From positions 959,114,097 to 959,178,096 of the forward strand of contig OY728121.1 of NCBI GenBank assembly GCA_963277665.1: DNA of 64,000 nucleotides, read 5' to 3'. Of the stretch, positions 1-12,600 are shown piece by piece (positions within the stretch are counted from its first letter, which is position 1; each line of letters opens with the position of its first letter). The position numbers and the translations under genes are program-made. Under the pieces are notes generated by a model. It was not told where the DNA came from. It did not search any database and saw only the letters and a program-made list of their open reading frames with translations. Origin of the DNA: Viscum album. Its lineage: Eukaryota; Streptophyta; Magnoliopsida; Santalales; Viscaceae.

Positions 1-2450
1 AACATTCTCTTAAGTATCCTGAATGATAAAAGGATGTAGTAGAGGTGCTTCACTTGCCTCTAACCAGCATAGAGGTCAAATGACCAACCTATCATAAAGA
101 GCCCCATAAAAATCAATATGAATCATTTTCTAGAAGAATGTTCTTTAGTAAAAATATACGGAAGGGATATTATTTAACCATAAACCACCGAAATTAATGA
201 TCTAGGCCCAAATAATATCATATAACACCTGTATTGTCCTCTCAGACTACTTGTCAGTTTTTGGGTACTATTTTGTACTTAGGAGCACATATAAACCCAA
301 TTAATTATGAAAACCATGCTAGAACCATGATGTAAAATGGAAAACTGGGTCTGAAATGACTGATTATGGATCACTATATATGTACGCTATCTCCCATATA
401 AAAATCCTCCATTTCTAATCAATAGATGAGATCTATTGGATTCATAGGAATTGTGCAACCTTAATTATCCTCAAGATGATAAACTATACTACATCACTAC
501 CATGAAGGGATCTCAAAAATACCTTTAGTAAATCCATAGTGATGTCATTTCATTCCCACTCAAGAATGGATATAAGCTATAGAAGTATTGCAGATCTCTA
601 GTGCTCTATTGCACTAGCTGAAAGGTGGAGAACCTAGTGATCAACCATGCTTTCTACCACTTCATTACTAGACACCAATACTTAAGGTTGATGTCTTATT
701 ACATAATGGTATACCCATTGTTAAGTGACCCAACTAATATATGATATTCTCTCATTAAATCTTCCTTTATATCAGTATGAATCCTACATTCCCAATGAAG
801 TGTAATATATCATTCACATCATAAACCCTTTCTGGAGGTGGGTTCTCATCTATGATGCTCTCCCTCATGATTATGGCCTTTGATTCAGAAAGTTTCCTTA
901 ACTAGGACCACCCCAAATGGGAGTACGTAACAACAATTTTTTATAATACTGATTCTCAATGATTTTCATAATCCTTAAGGTGCATTTCAAAATATTGATC
1001 CATGAAATTCCACTCAACATTGGCCTCTATGAATGCTTGTGTCTGAATCTTCTAGATCAAGGATTCATCTATGTTGTTACCCTTTCCCGGTGTATGTATA
1101 ATCCCAAATAAAAATTATTGCAAGTATTCAACCCAATTTTGATTCCTATGATTTGTGTCTTTCTGTGTAGAGATATATCAGAGTCTTTTATGGTCAGTTT
1201 AGAGAAGTAACCTCTCACCCAATAGGTAGTTCCTCCAAACGTTTAATTCGGGATCCAGGACACAAAACATCAGTTCTTGTGTAGGGAAATTAATCCTATG
1301 ATTCCTCATCTGGTTGGACAAATATTGTAAAACCAAATCACCCTATATCAGAACAAAACCATGTCAATTATTTAATTCATCACAGTAAATACTATAGCCT
1401 CTTCCCAACTCTCATAAAATTAGGATCGATGGTAAAGTCAATTTTCTATAAAAATCCTAATAATATTATTCATAATCTTCAGAACAATTGAATTTCACAC
1501 CCTTCAGGATCAATCTCATTAGTGGCACCTCTCAGCATGTGACTTCCAGAATAAATCACATAAAATAGCCAACTATCCCTAAGAGAATACATAAGTCATA
1601 TTGAATCATTGAATGATCCCAAGAAACAAAGACCCTCACCTTCCCCGGAGCTCTATTGGTTCCATCCTCTATGGAGGAATGGATATTTGTTCCTCACCAT
1701 GAACATGGTCGATGGTGAAATTGACCTCTCTCCCAATGCATAATCTAGAGAAATCATCAACGAAAATGTCCATGAAAAGATCCACAATGTGATGAAAATA
1801 CATGAGCTACATTCCCTGATCACTCATGAAGCGACTTTCCTTCTAGCCAGTCACTCCACCTAGCCCTCTATTCTTGGGTCCAACTTAACATTCCATGATA
1901 TCACATTCACCCTTATTAATATTTTTTATTCTCCCGTTTGATGTAAATAACAATCATCAGTGATAGTAATTCATATGGGATTGATATGTAATAAGATAGT
2001 TTAAAATGAGAATGATGTCAAAGACAGTCTTATCAATGATGAATAAACTCCAATGGGAATAATACCCACCATTTTAATGGAGAAATCCTTACACTATCAT
2101 GTACTTTCAGATCAAACTCTTAACAACATGTCTTGAATTAGTAATCCATTGGAATTATTTATTACTAGACATAAACATACCATTATTTTATCATATAGAA
2201 AGAAATTTAATTCACTTATATCAAAAATGGAAGATAATAATGTGGTGGCTATTATAATAATACATCTATCTATAGATGGAATTTGAATCTCCTTCTCTGG
2301 TATTGTCTTCATAACATTTGTGTGACCTGATCCCTAGCCCAGAGATGTTTCTTGACGAGATTGAGTTAGTCCACCCTCCAGATGCTGAAACAATGAGGCG
2401 TAACTACCTTGTCCATGACTGCCTTATTGGCATGAATGACCTATAGAAGA
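1..2450 (-). pseudogene. Element E pol remnant (reverse transcriptase, integrase)
   Basis: This is a broken polyprotein. Minus-strand translation of 1751-1805 gives a stretch ending DLFMDIFVDDF, which fits the reverse transcriptase palm motif with both catalytic Asp residues. Around 430-570 another frame gives ITMDLL followed by a degraded VAQFL. These match the integrase core start (first catalytic Asp) and the usual KSAHFLP block. Around 600-690 a stretch beginning YWCLVMKW resembles the integrase zinc-binding end. The order is correct for gypsy pol on the minus strand. Protease and RNase H could not be pinned down. Stops and frame changes are frequent, so no product is possible. The FVDDF variant briefly suggested the Athila lineage, but the gag zinc knuckle and integrase motifs look chromovirus-like. 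Confidence 0.6.
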
Positions 2451-2539
2451 CCAAAATCTATCCTATAGTGTAGTTTATAACCCTTAACATTAAGGTAGTG
2501 TTGGAACAAAACACAATTCACTGGCACTAGTGGAAAGAA

Positions 2540-3335
2540 TCAACAGAAACGTTGGGGTGACCCATCCTTCCACAATAATGGCACTCGATCTAGTTCCATG
2601 TACACTGAGGATTTTTATAGAATGGCCTCCCACAATGGTGACACAAAACATAACTGGTTTCACATTCTACATTGATAGTACTTCCACCACATGTACCCTT
2701 GAAATTCCCCGTCATATTGTTCAGAAATAAGAACATTTTACGTAATCTGAACCACACTAGTCTACATCAGTAGATTCCCATAGGTTTCACTCTAGGATGG
2801 GAACCTATTTGAATTTTTGTAAAAATTTGGTAAGAAAAAATATGTTCACAAATGATCATAAGGAATAATCAATCCCATCGCTAAATCACCACCAAATTGA
2901 CATCTCAACACTAAACAAGGTCAGTAAAAAACACCATAACTTAGTGAAGAAAGATGAATATTCCATCACTAAAATATCATGAGGATAAATGTGAATGAAT
3001 TCTCGAGATCATTCTTTTATAAAGGTCTGTGGAAATAATAAGTTAAATATGACTATCTAAAAATCCACCAAGACCATACTTTGTTATTGACTAGCCTGAG
3101 TGAGGACAACCAACCAACTGTTAGAGGATTCATCTAACATGTAGTTGGAGAGCATGACCCCCAAATCTAGAGGCATCTCAATATGATCGATGATATACAA
3201 CATTTCCTCTAGTGATGAATAATTACCTTGAGGTATACCATCCCCGGAGAAGGTGGGAGGATGTTGTAGTTGGAACTCTCTAGTCAACACTACAGTAGTA
3301 TGGGCATGTTGGTGAGAACCCCAAATAGAATGCAT
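2540..3335 (-). pseudogene. Element E gag remnant with CCHC zinc knuckle
   Basis: The minus-strand open stretch 3335-3084 (83 codons) contains HPPTFSGDG and then a degraded capsid-like helix region ending NSWLVVL. This is the usual gypsy capsid pattern in which P-x-F-x-G is followed by an A-x-x-W-W motif. About 450 bp further on, minus-strand translation of roughly 2660-2560 gives a CxxC block and then CHYCGRMGH, a retroviral-type zinc knuckle whose final Cys is lost. Together these identify a gag nucleocapsid and capsid. In the living family gag packages the RNA in cytoplasmic particles. Here stops separate the parts. Confidence 0.65.
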
Positions 3336-4427
3336 GAACCAAAAGAAACTATCCTAGAATAGAACATCGGTTCCCAATGGATGGTCTATAAGAGGTTCTT
3401 CCGGTGGAACTATATGAGGTAATGCAGTTGTATTAGGCCCCACCTCCTCTAGAATGAGACATTATTAGCTTTCACTAAATACCACATGAGGACTTCACAA
3501 TGGAATAGATCTAAAATTTCCAAGAGGATAGCCTAGATGGGATTTATAATAGACAGGGAAAGTGGCGATTTAATGAACATGCATAAGGCCTTCCAATAAC
3601 ATGGAATAACACTATGATTTCCCATAGAGATAGGTCTAGGTGATAAGGAAGCAAATATAGCTCAAAAAACACAAACATTTTTCTACTACTATGGTCAGGA
3701 TTGGGTCAGCCTCTCATATTATATATACAAAGTACCGATTTTATTTTAAGGATCAAATTCATTTTTATTCACTTATATATTAAAATCAATTTCAATTGAA
3801 GAATTTTAAGGGACACCATTTTCTACATTTAAGGGACCATACATGTTATAAATTTCATTTCGGTGTCCATTTAATTATAACCATAACATGTTTTTACCAA
3901 GAGATCAATGGTCCATGGATCCACATTCCATAAAAAACAACATATGGTTTCTACATTAAAATATATATAAAAACACTATTAGGTAATTTTAAGATTTCTA
4001 AATGTCATTTATGCTTTCAATGTCATAAAAAGGAGTAAAAAATAAGGGACCTCAAATAGATCATGAAATAGAAGATACACACAACGAAAATAAATATGGC
4101 ATGGTTTAATTAATTACAATTAATTCCTATAGTGACTAGTATGAAGCAAATTTTTAAATATTCTCCCATATACACAGGCCTGGTTAATGAACCCCATGAT
4201 CATAGAAATTTTATAAATAACAATAAAATGGAAATGAAAGTACATCATCCCGTGTTAAAATCGATGAAAATTAACAAGTGCAAGTAGTAACAACATTTAC
4301 CCATCTAGGTAATTTCGGTTTCCACTATACATGTGTTTGATAAATAAAGGCACATGCTCATTAAAAATTTAAAAAAAATCCTAGCCTACTATCTAATTCA
4401 CAAATAGTAAGACAGAAAGGATGATAT

Positions 4428-4439
4428 CTTCTGATACCA
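4428..4439 (-). other. Primer binding site of element E
   Basis: On the minus strand this reads TGGTATCAGAAG, matching the first ten bases of the plant initiator-Met-tRNA primer site (TGGTATCAGA). It lies three bases inside the LTR end. A second GATACCACTTTG occurs 27 bp away at 4460-4471. Confidence 0.75.
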
Positions 4440-4442
4440 CTT

Positions 4443-7315
4443 TGTAGCTTCCCACCCCAGATACCACTTTGCGGTACACTAAGATGGGGGACCACAAGCC
4501 CTCAAGTGCATCTCTCCGATTGTGAGAAGATGATGACTAGTAGCGAGGGCCTGGGTTGTTTCCATGGTGAAGCAATTCCCTCATTGATTAGAGTTGTGCG
4601 CAACAATATATAATGAAATAAGAAACAATAGAAGAAGATATTATATAATCGGACCAGTAAATCACCATTATAGATGCAATATTAATATACAGATAGAAGT
4701 GGAACAACAATAATAAGGAATTTAATATAAAAAAATATTTTAAAGATAAATAAGAAACTTATACAAGGTTATTATGATCATGGTAATTTATCTACATAAA
4801 AAGGAAGGAAATTGGATATAGTGGTCTGGGAATATTTCACATGCTACAAAAAAATAAAAAATTTCAAAATAGCTACTATTAGAATTACAATAATAAGACC
4901 ATTCCTCTTCTCATATAATTTATCCTATTATTGATAAATAACAATTTGAACCAAGCCTATTCCCTTTATCTATTGATTTAACCATGAATTCTACTATGGT
5001 ACCTAAGATTTCCCAAGTAGGGTGTGAGATATACATATCATGGCACCAAAAACATTGTCTACATCAATCTATTTAATGAAATACTAATTTAATAGTGTGC
5101 CATTATTAATAAATAAAATTTTTAAAAACATAAATAAGTGCACCAGACTAGGTTTTTCTTAGGACTCATGTCTAATTATACCTACTTCAGCCTATGATGG
5201 TGTGTCTGAACTGAGAAGTTTTTCACATTTAAAGTGAGTGTAATAATTTAAAAAATGTGGACTATCCCCAAGAATATGATATGTATTTCAGGAAACATCA
5301 CTGAAATTCTAGTTTCCATGTGTCATTTATTATTTTACTTAACTCTTAAATTTTAGAATATTCACCATGATCCCATCCATGGGGGTCTAATTGGGACCAG
5401 ATGTGTCTCTCCAAGGCTCCATATATGATTGATGAAATATGAGTTTATCTGATGAGTCTGATGTATCTAATCCCATCTTCCACTCTATCCATGGTGTTAT
5501 AAAATCATGAACTAACCTACGAGTCCATCCCTAGAATCATAGTTAGTGTCCCAATTCTCTCTTAGGTCATGTGACAACAATGGGTACACCAATCTCATCT
5601 ACGAGGTCTTCTATACCGAGCTAGTGGCACTCACTGAGAGGAAAAATTGAAAACTCTCGGGGAGTATCCAAAGCATATCTAATGTCCCAATAATTAATTT
5701 ACAATTCACTAATAAATTCTAACTATTAATCATGAAAAACCATACATGAGGTCCTTCAGTCAAATCCCCTTGTACCTCACATAACATTATGTGAGGGAAT
5801 CATTCAATTAGAAAAACTATACCATTTATCATAAAAATAATTTTAACATTTAAAACCATGATGGTAATTTTTTTAGTTAATGTATTCAATTATGTTACAA
5901 TGGGTTTGGGAAAAAGAAATGGGGTATAACTCATAAACACTATGCTATCCATTTTCCTTAATTCAATTTTCTAAGTCAAGTAAGCAATTTAATTTCAACA
6001 CACTCAAGGGAGATTAAAAAGTATGTAAAGGAATACATAAATCATCAAAGGGGGATTTCACCCCTTGGGGTGACATAAGTCATGGAGATAAACCCAATGT
6101 GTTGATTTTACCCTAGAAAAAATACCATTTGACATGGTATGGTCATAAATTAAATTGAAATACCATTCTAATTTCATTACCAATGAGGCCTCACATATAG
6201 AATTTTGACAAATGAATTAGAGTGAATCATAATAAGTGGAACTAAGATAGAACACATACCTTCCTTTGGTAGTCGTTCTCTTTTCCATTTTCAACCATTG
6301 ATTAAAACTGGAATGGGAGTTATCGGAGGAACCATAAAATTCGATGATAAATGGGAATGTGCGATTTCACCTAAAGGGACCAATAGAGAAAGAGAGAAAA
6401 ATAAGAATAGATGCAAGAAGAATGTAGTGACAACCTCAATATTTTTTATGGATCCATCGATGAGAGATTCAGTAACCAGATATAGGATATATCATTAACC
6501 ATACATTTGGGGCGGATTATAGATTATGGGAGGACATATAAGGGAGTTTAAGAAAACATTTTAAGCTAAAAATGTGAAATTCTCCAACATAGATAGGTTC
6601 ACAAGGTTCACCCGCATAGTTGGATTACCATGTGCCAATCGTGTGAGTGTCCTCTGCCCAAGAGGTATGCAATCATGAATATCCATGCACCTGGGTTCCG
6701 ATGGTAGTAGAAAATCCCCGTGTCCCCCATCACCCCACTGTCTAGACCACATAGTTTGGGGAAACTATTCAGGATAGGATAAACGAAATCAACTAATAGT
6801 GTGGCCCAATATTTCATTGCCACCATCGGGGGTCCAATCACTAAAAATTTCCTAAACACTATAGTGACCTCCTTGACATCTGTGGGCATCATTATTAGGT
6901 TCAAACGAGGGAATTTAAACTGAAATAATATGGTCTATAACATTATGAAAGGAAGGTATGATACAGTTTGAATATATTAATTTGGACTTTGATATAGGAT
7001 TTCAAAAAATAATTGTTAGAATCATGCATACACAATGAGAAAAATCATAATAAGATAAATATTACATGACCTTAAATAGTGTGTCATTTTAATATTCATA
7101 TGATGTATATTGATTTTTTTTTATATATGTTTATGAAAACCCTTTAAAATACTAAGTGTGATATTCTGTATAATAAAGCACTTGTGAAGTCCTCAATGAT
7201 TTTGTATGGGTGAACCTAATGGATAGGTTCCCATGAATATTATGTAAGGTAATAAATTAATTATGTGACCCTAATAATTATGTTCCCTGTTTTTTGGAAA
7301 TAAAATTAGGTTACA
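4443..7315 (-). repeat. Element E 5' LTR (outer end tentative)
   Basis: The inner edge is set by the primer binding site. On the plus strand the LTR starts TGTAG at 4443, so on the element strand it ends CTACA. The outer edge is proposed at 7315 because the element strand would then start TGTAACCTAATTTTAT, resembling the start of the element B LTR. That gives about 2.87 kb. No second LTR is available to test it. A possible splice-donor-like GGAAGGTATGTG (element strand) lies near 6262, where related LTRs have similar motifs. The short open frames at 6561-6904 match nothing I recognise. Confidence 0.45.
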
Positions 7316-7785
7316 CCTGGTGGGAAACTCTAATGGCTTGGATACTAGAAGAATAGGGTTCAGTGCATCCAAATAAAGGATTTGGATAAAAAATATTATC
7401 CACTAATTGATCCAGGAATTAGATATGGTATGATTAGAAAACATGTCATATAATATATATAATCATAAATATTTTATGTGATAAACTAATAAATTAAATG
7501 AAAAAATATTGGTCATGGATCACTAAATATTTATAATGTTTAGGTCAATCATTTTTAATGGAATTAATTTTATCAAATTTCTTTGATGGAATGATATAAT
7601 ACCAAACAATAAAACATATATAATACTCTCTTATAGGTCATGGAATAATTTTTTATTATAATATTGATAACCATTAGTGTTTTAACCAACAACAATGTTG
7701 ATGATATGTATCATGGGAAGAGAGGTGTTCTCATGAAGAATCATTTTGAACATAAGATTGTGAAATTTATAGAGGTAAAACTCTC
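7316..7785. other. Unassigned AT-rich stretch between E and D
   Basis: About 470 bp with no recognisable coding motif, RNA gene or repeat. By position it could be the sequence into which D inserted, perhaps the left part of copia element G, whose gag and 5' LTR are otherwise missing. I could not confirm gag motifs here. Confidence 0.3.
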
Positions 7786-9695
7786 TAAGTGACACCCATT
7801 AGGTCACTAGAATGTATTTATTTATAATTTTTCCTTTTCTCCATGTTTTTTTATATTTTATAGGGGTTTTGTTCGAAATTTTTGAAATTGAAGTGAAATC
7901 GAGCTAACCGTATGGTTGGAGCATGATTAATAGTAACTATCATACACACAAAGACGATGTAGTGATTCTATCCTATTCCAATTCACAAGGGATTTTCTAC
8001 ATTATACTAATAATTATTAACATACCAGGAAACCAAAAAAATGAAGATAATTATTAGGGGTGACCTAATTGTTTGAACATGGCTTGGAAAATGCCAAACC
8101 CTAGGGCCAATCCTATTTTGTTAAATTCCAAATTTGCTTAATTTACATACAGATATTAAAATGATCAAAGATCTCATTTCAACCCATTATCCTTTTTTAG
8201 GTGATCCTCCCAAATAAGGTACCCCTTCCTTTTATTTTACAGTGATTACTCTTTGGTTTTTGTAGATACCTTCACGATTAATCTCTTTTTATTGTTTCTT
8301 AATCATATAATCTCCATGTAATCTTTCATTATGGTATTTCTTCCTCACCCCTCTAACAATAATGAACATATAGTATGTAATGTAGGATTTAGTTTGGGGT
8401 TTTTTTGATGTTATTGACTGTTTAGGCTGTTAAGGACCCATATTCCTCACTCCTAATGATATCTTCGGAATGCATAAAAAATCATCAATTTGAATGTATA
8501 TGTCTCTAAATATCTATAATTTTCCTTCAGTTAACATTGGTACTTTATTTTTCCTTTTGTTTTTTGATGATATATTATTCTTGGAATTATTTATTAAAGG
8601 TTTTCATATATGTGTTATTATGTACATGGATTGTGTCGAAAATATAGTTTTTTATTTTGTCCATCCCATTAGAAATAAAGATTATGTCTAATAAAATATT
8701 TTCGAAATATTATTTAATTAGACTATGGTTTTAATATGAGATTAAATGGAGGCATTAAATTTGGGTTTAATGGAAAAATATTATCTTGACCATGGGACTT
8801 ATTAAGTTCATGTTTAATGTTGTTTTGGATGAACATGGGAGACCTTGGTTGTGGGGGTTTTAGGACAGGTGTTACGATAGCCTAAGGAAAAAGATAGCTT
8901 GGGATTATTGCTAGTGACCTTAGGAGACCCATGATGGTTTAGTTGTTTCGGTGCATATTGAATGTCAAATTATTTTTAATAGAAACCAAGAAACCCAAAT
9001 CTCGTAGGTCAGAGTTCCCCCTTGTGTATAATTTTCATTGATCTTATTGTGAAATACATTTATTTTATTCCAATGATTTTTTTATAAATTGGTTATATAT
9101 TTCTACACTCAATTATAAATGTAGTTGTATTAACCCTATTACTTACCTTCATGGATTATTTTATGAAATTCTAATGGATTTAAAGAATTTCTATCAATCA
9201 AATTATTTTTAAAACATTATTTCTTAAATAAGAATAAATTGTATACATTGTAAAAAGTGGTGTATTAATTCATTATTCAATCCTAATAATTTTTTCCTTA
9301 ATCCCATTATATTCCATATAGATTAAAAAATCATTGAGTTATCTAATACTAGGAATGGAAACGGTGTTCAATATTATAGTAGGGATCCTTGATTCCCATT
9401 TTCGTTTTGAGGGTGCTGGTTGGTGGTGGACATGGGCCATTGGGAGTTATTATTTTCAAAAAAAACATCATCCTCCATTTTTTAATATTTTTGTATTTTT
9501 TTGTAATTTAATATTCAATATATTATGTACATGTTTATCATGATTGTATATGTGATTTTGAGTTTAAATTTTTTAGTTACATTACTTCCAATGTTTATGG
9601 ATTATAGTTATGATTCTACCACTTTTACAATGTTGACATGGTTTCTGTTAATTTTATTATCTATTAGATGGTGTGGAAATCTATCCTATGGACCA
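7786..9695 (+). repeat. Element D 5' LTR
   Basis: Paired with 14728-16608. The start is placed where TAAGTGACACCC aligns with TGTATCACCC of the other copy, and the end where both copies share GATGGTGTGG followed by CCTATGG. The length is about 1.9 kb. The short open frames inside (8494-8691, 9334-9803) have no counterpart in the other copy and are not genes. Confidence 0.6.
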
Positions 9696-12600
9696 GTCAT
9701 ACTTGATTCCTGGTTGGAATCCTTGGAATTTTTTACTATATTCGGAGGGTTAAATCACTTCCACATATTATTATTGCTACCAAGGAACATGTTTCCAGAA
9801 TAGGATGTTCACGAACATGCCTTGACCCTTATAGAATGTGAAGCTTGGTGAAATGGAAGGATGGACCAGTTTTTTTATTACACAAATGAATTAGATATCC
9901 TTTTATATTTTGGGAAATTCGGTGGTATGGAGTAGGACTATCAGGAATCAAGTGAGGCTGTTGGGGATTTCTTAGAGAACTCATTTACCTTCCAGACCAC
10001 GAGTTAACAATAGTTATTGGGATATTTTGTAAGATGATTTTTTATGAGTAATTTAATATAGTTTGACATGGTAAATATCATTTTCATGTTTTGTGTTGAT
10101 CCATGAGTTTCTTTTCATATTATTCAATAAATATTTTTTTGTGGATTTTATTTTTCTCATTATGTTTTTTCAACTTTCCCTACAACACCTCCTCCAGAAA
10201 ATATATAGGGGATCCATTGGGAGTACTCCATAAGTAATTACATTTATTGAATACAAGATCCTAGAATTAGTAATCATGAACATATTTTCTCTTTTATAAT
10301 TTTGTGAATGAATTCATGTTCACTTGATATATAAGTCCCATTCTTTACTACATCAGAACCCGCCTACATTTTGAGGTGACTAGGGGCCTCAAAAAATTGA
10401 ATAATAGTTACAAAAGATTGAATGTATATTCCTATTTATATAAAAATATGAGATAATAATGGTGGGTTTTCAGACCTGTGTGATGGAAGGGGTGATATAA
10501 ATGTGGTGAAACATGGTTGTGTTAGCTTGGATATATATATATATATATTAAATGGATAGGGTTAAAATGATGTTTAACCAGTAAATTTATCCGGAGGATT
10601 TTTTAGTATAGATGTCCAAGGAGTTAGTGTACATGGAGAATGGGAACCGATCAATGATGGAGTAATAAAATGGTTTGCGTAGATAGAATACATTTCATCT
10701 GATCTCCATGCGAAGGATTATTTTATGATTATTCTTTCCTATCTAGTGTTATATACAAAATTTTTGTCCAATATTATCCTTATATGATTCTACATATGCT
10801 AATGTAGTAGAAACCTTTTCTATGGACATTGTAGATATTATAGGAATGAATTATTCGAATCATTAAACTTATATCATGGGGGGAATATATAGTTCTTCTT
10901 TGGGGAAAAAGAAGATTCTTTAGGAATCCCAAGGGTGTAGTACCAATAGGTTTTATTTTCCCTAAGACCGTGTGTCATAAGCTTCCTTTTTTCAGAAACT
11001 AATAGTATGGTATCAATGTTGTAAGATAGGGATTATTAAGAAGTATTTATAGGTATCTATAATGACTATACACCAATGTGAACTCGGGGTATATCAGTAG
11101 TGATAATACAAGTACTATATCAAGGGTAGTAAATTGGGTTTATCTTTTAACAAAGGTTCTGAGGTGAAACCAGATGTATCAAATGTGGTAGGATCTCTGC
11201 CCGAAGTAAAATGGATATATCATTCTACTAAAACCTTATATTTTTTTTATCGAGGGTACATGAATATATTATAGCATTTTTCGAATAATTCATTGTTTTG
11301 AATGGATGTCGGTACAGTTATATGGTGTATTTAGCATCTTCTATGGATTTAACATTTTTTCATTAGTGCATCCCTTTCATTTATGTTTTATAATTTTTTT
11401 TATTCATTTGGAATTTGGTTTTGGTTTATGTAATAAATTATGTATCTCTCCTATGCATTAGGAAAGAGGAGGGAGCAGGGTTTTATATGATCTATGTGTC
11501 ATGTGATTATTGTGGATGCTGAGGTTGTTTGGTATTTTCTAGTTCTAGATTTGTAAATATTTTTCCTTATCCTTGGTAGAGAATTCATTATGAGTTTAAA
11601 ATATAATATTATCTACTACAACTTAAATGATTTATTTAACTCTCCTAATTAGAACACTCACATTATTTTGGTTGAGTAAGATTCAAGGTTCGGTAATGAT
11701 TTTCAATTGCACTTGTGGTGGGATATCTCATATGTTAGTTCATTGAGATACTTCTTGATTTATTCAAATGGGGTTCATCTGAAAAACATATGTAGGTTAT
11801 GGATGGGTAACTAGAGGCCTTCCAAGATGATACTTCTATATACCACCATTGATTTAGGAAGAGGTCACCATTGAATAACTCCCCAGGATAGGCCTAATAT
11901 TCTTTCCATCCAATCGAATGGTCCTTACTGAATTTAATGAGTTAAAAATCAAGTTAAAATTTCACCTCAAAAATGGATTCATTCTCCCTAGTGTTTCACC
12001 ATAGTCATTACTAGAGCTCTTTGAACTTAAAAAAATGGTAGCCTTAGTATTTTCATTTTCTACCAGAAGCTCAAACAATAGATGATAAATAATAAGTATC
12101 TAATGTCTCAAATCAATGATATGTTTTAATATCTCATTGGTAACTAGTGGGTTTATCATATTGAAATGATGTTTGGGTACCACCAGTTGTGGGTGAGGAA
12201 AGAAAAAATTCTTAGGTATTCCATCTAGATCTAATATAGGAATTTTTAGTAACTATATGTTCCATTTGTCTACCTATGTCCTCTAAAGCCTTTATAAACC
12301 CAATGAAATGTATTTTTCTTTAGTATCATGACTCTTTCATTGTGTTATTTTTTGTTCATATAATGTATTACTCCATTGTGGAGGAAGAGAATTATGACTA
12401 TTTAGACAATATTATTGTAATTATAAGGGACCATTGTTTTTATAAATCATTCTATGTTCTAGTTCCCGATTAATTAAGTGAGATTCAGGAGTCATTTGGT
12501 ATTAATAGGAGAAAGTTTATATTACATAAAGAATATTGTGTCTGTGATATTTTGAGAGATACCAAATATGCTATTAATGATATGGGTTTTTTGGAACTTC

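Larger units (their letters stand above)
1..7315 (-). mobile_element. Element E: decayed Ty3/gypsy retrotransposon, 5' part
   Basis: Reading on the minus strand, the order is 5' LTR (high coordinates), primer binding site, leader, gag, then pol running off position 1. The 3' LTR must lie outside the window. The element was recognised from a primer binding site at 4428-4439, a gag remnant at 2540-3335, a reverse transcriptase remnant near 1751-1805 and an integrase remnant near 430-800. All coding parts are full of stops. The gag zinc finger is only about 0.8 kb from the reverse transcriptase FxDD motif, against about 1.3 kb in elements A and C, so a few hundred bases were probably lost. The leader at 3336-4427 holds nothing else I can name. 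The outer LTR boundary at 7315 is tentative. Confidence 0.7.

Noticed and set aside
1751..1805. Assignment of element E to the Athila lineage from FVDDF
   Set aside because: Gag zinc knuckle, PTFSG motif and integrase traces fit chromovirus-type gypsy better; the FVDDF resemblance alone is weak after decay.
6561..6904. Two overlapping minus-strand open frames (63 and 98 codons)
   Set aside because: No motif, no neighbouring matching frame, and they lie inside the proposed LTR of element E.
9334..9803. Hydrophobic plus-strand frames (69 and 92 codons) that look like membrane proteins
   Set aside because: T-rich LTR sequence gives Phe/Leu/Ile-rich chance frames; the paired LTR at 16.1-16.6 kb does not keep them open.
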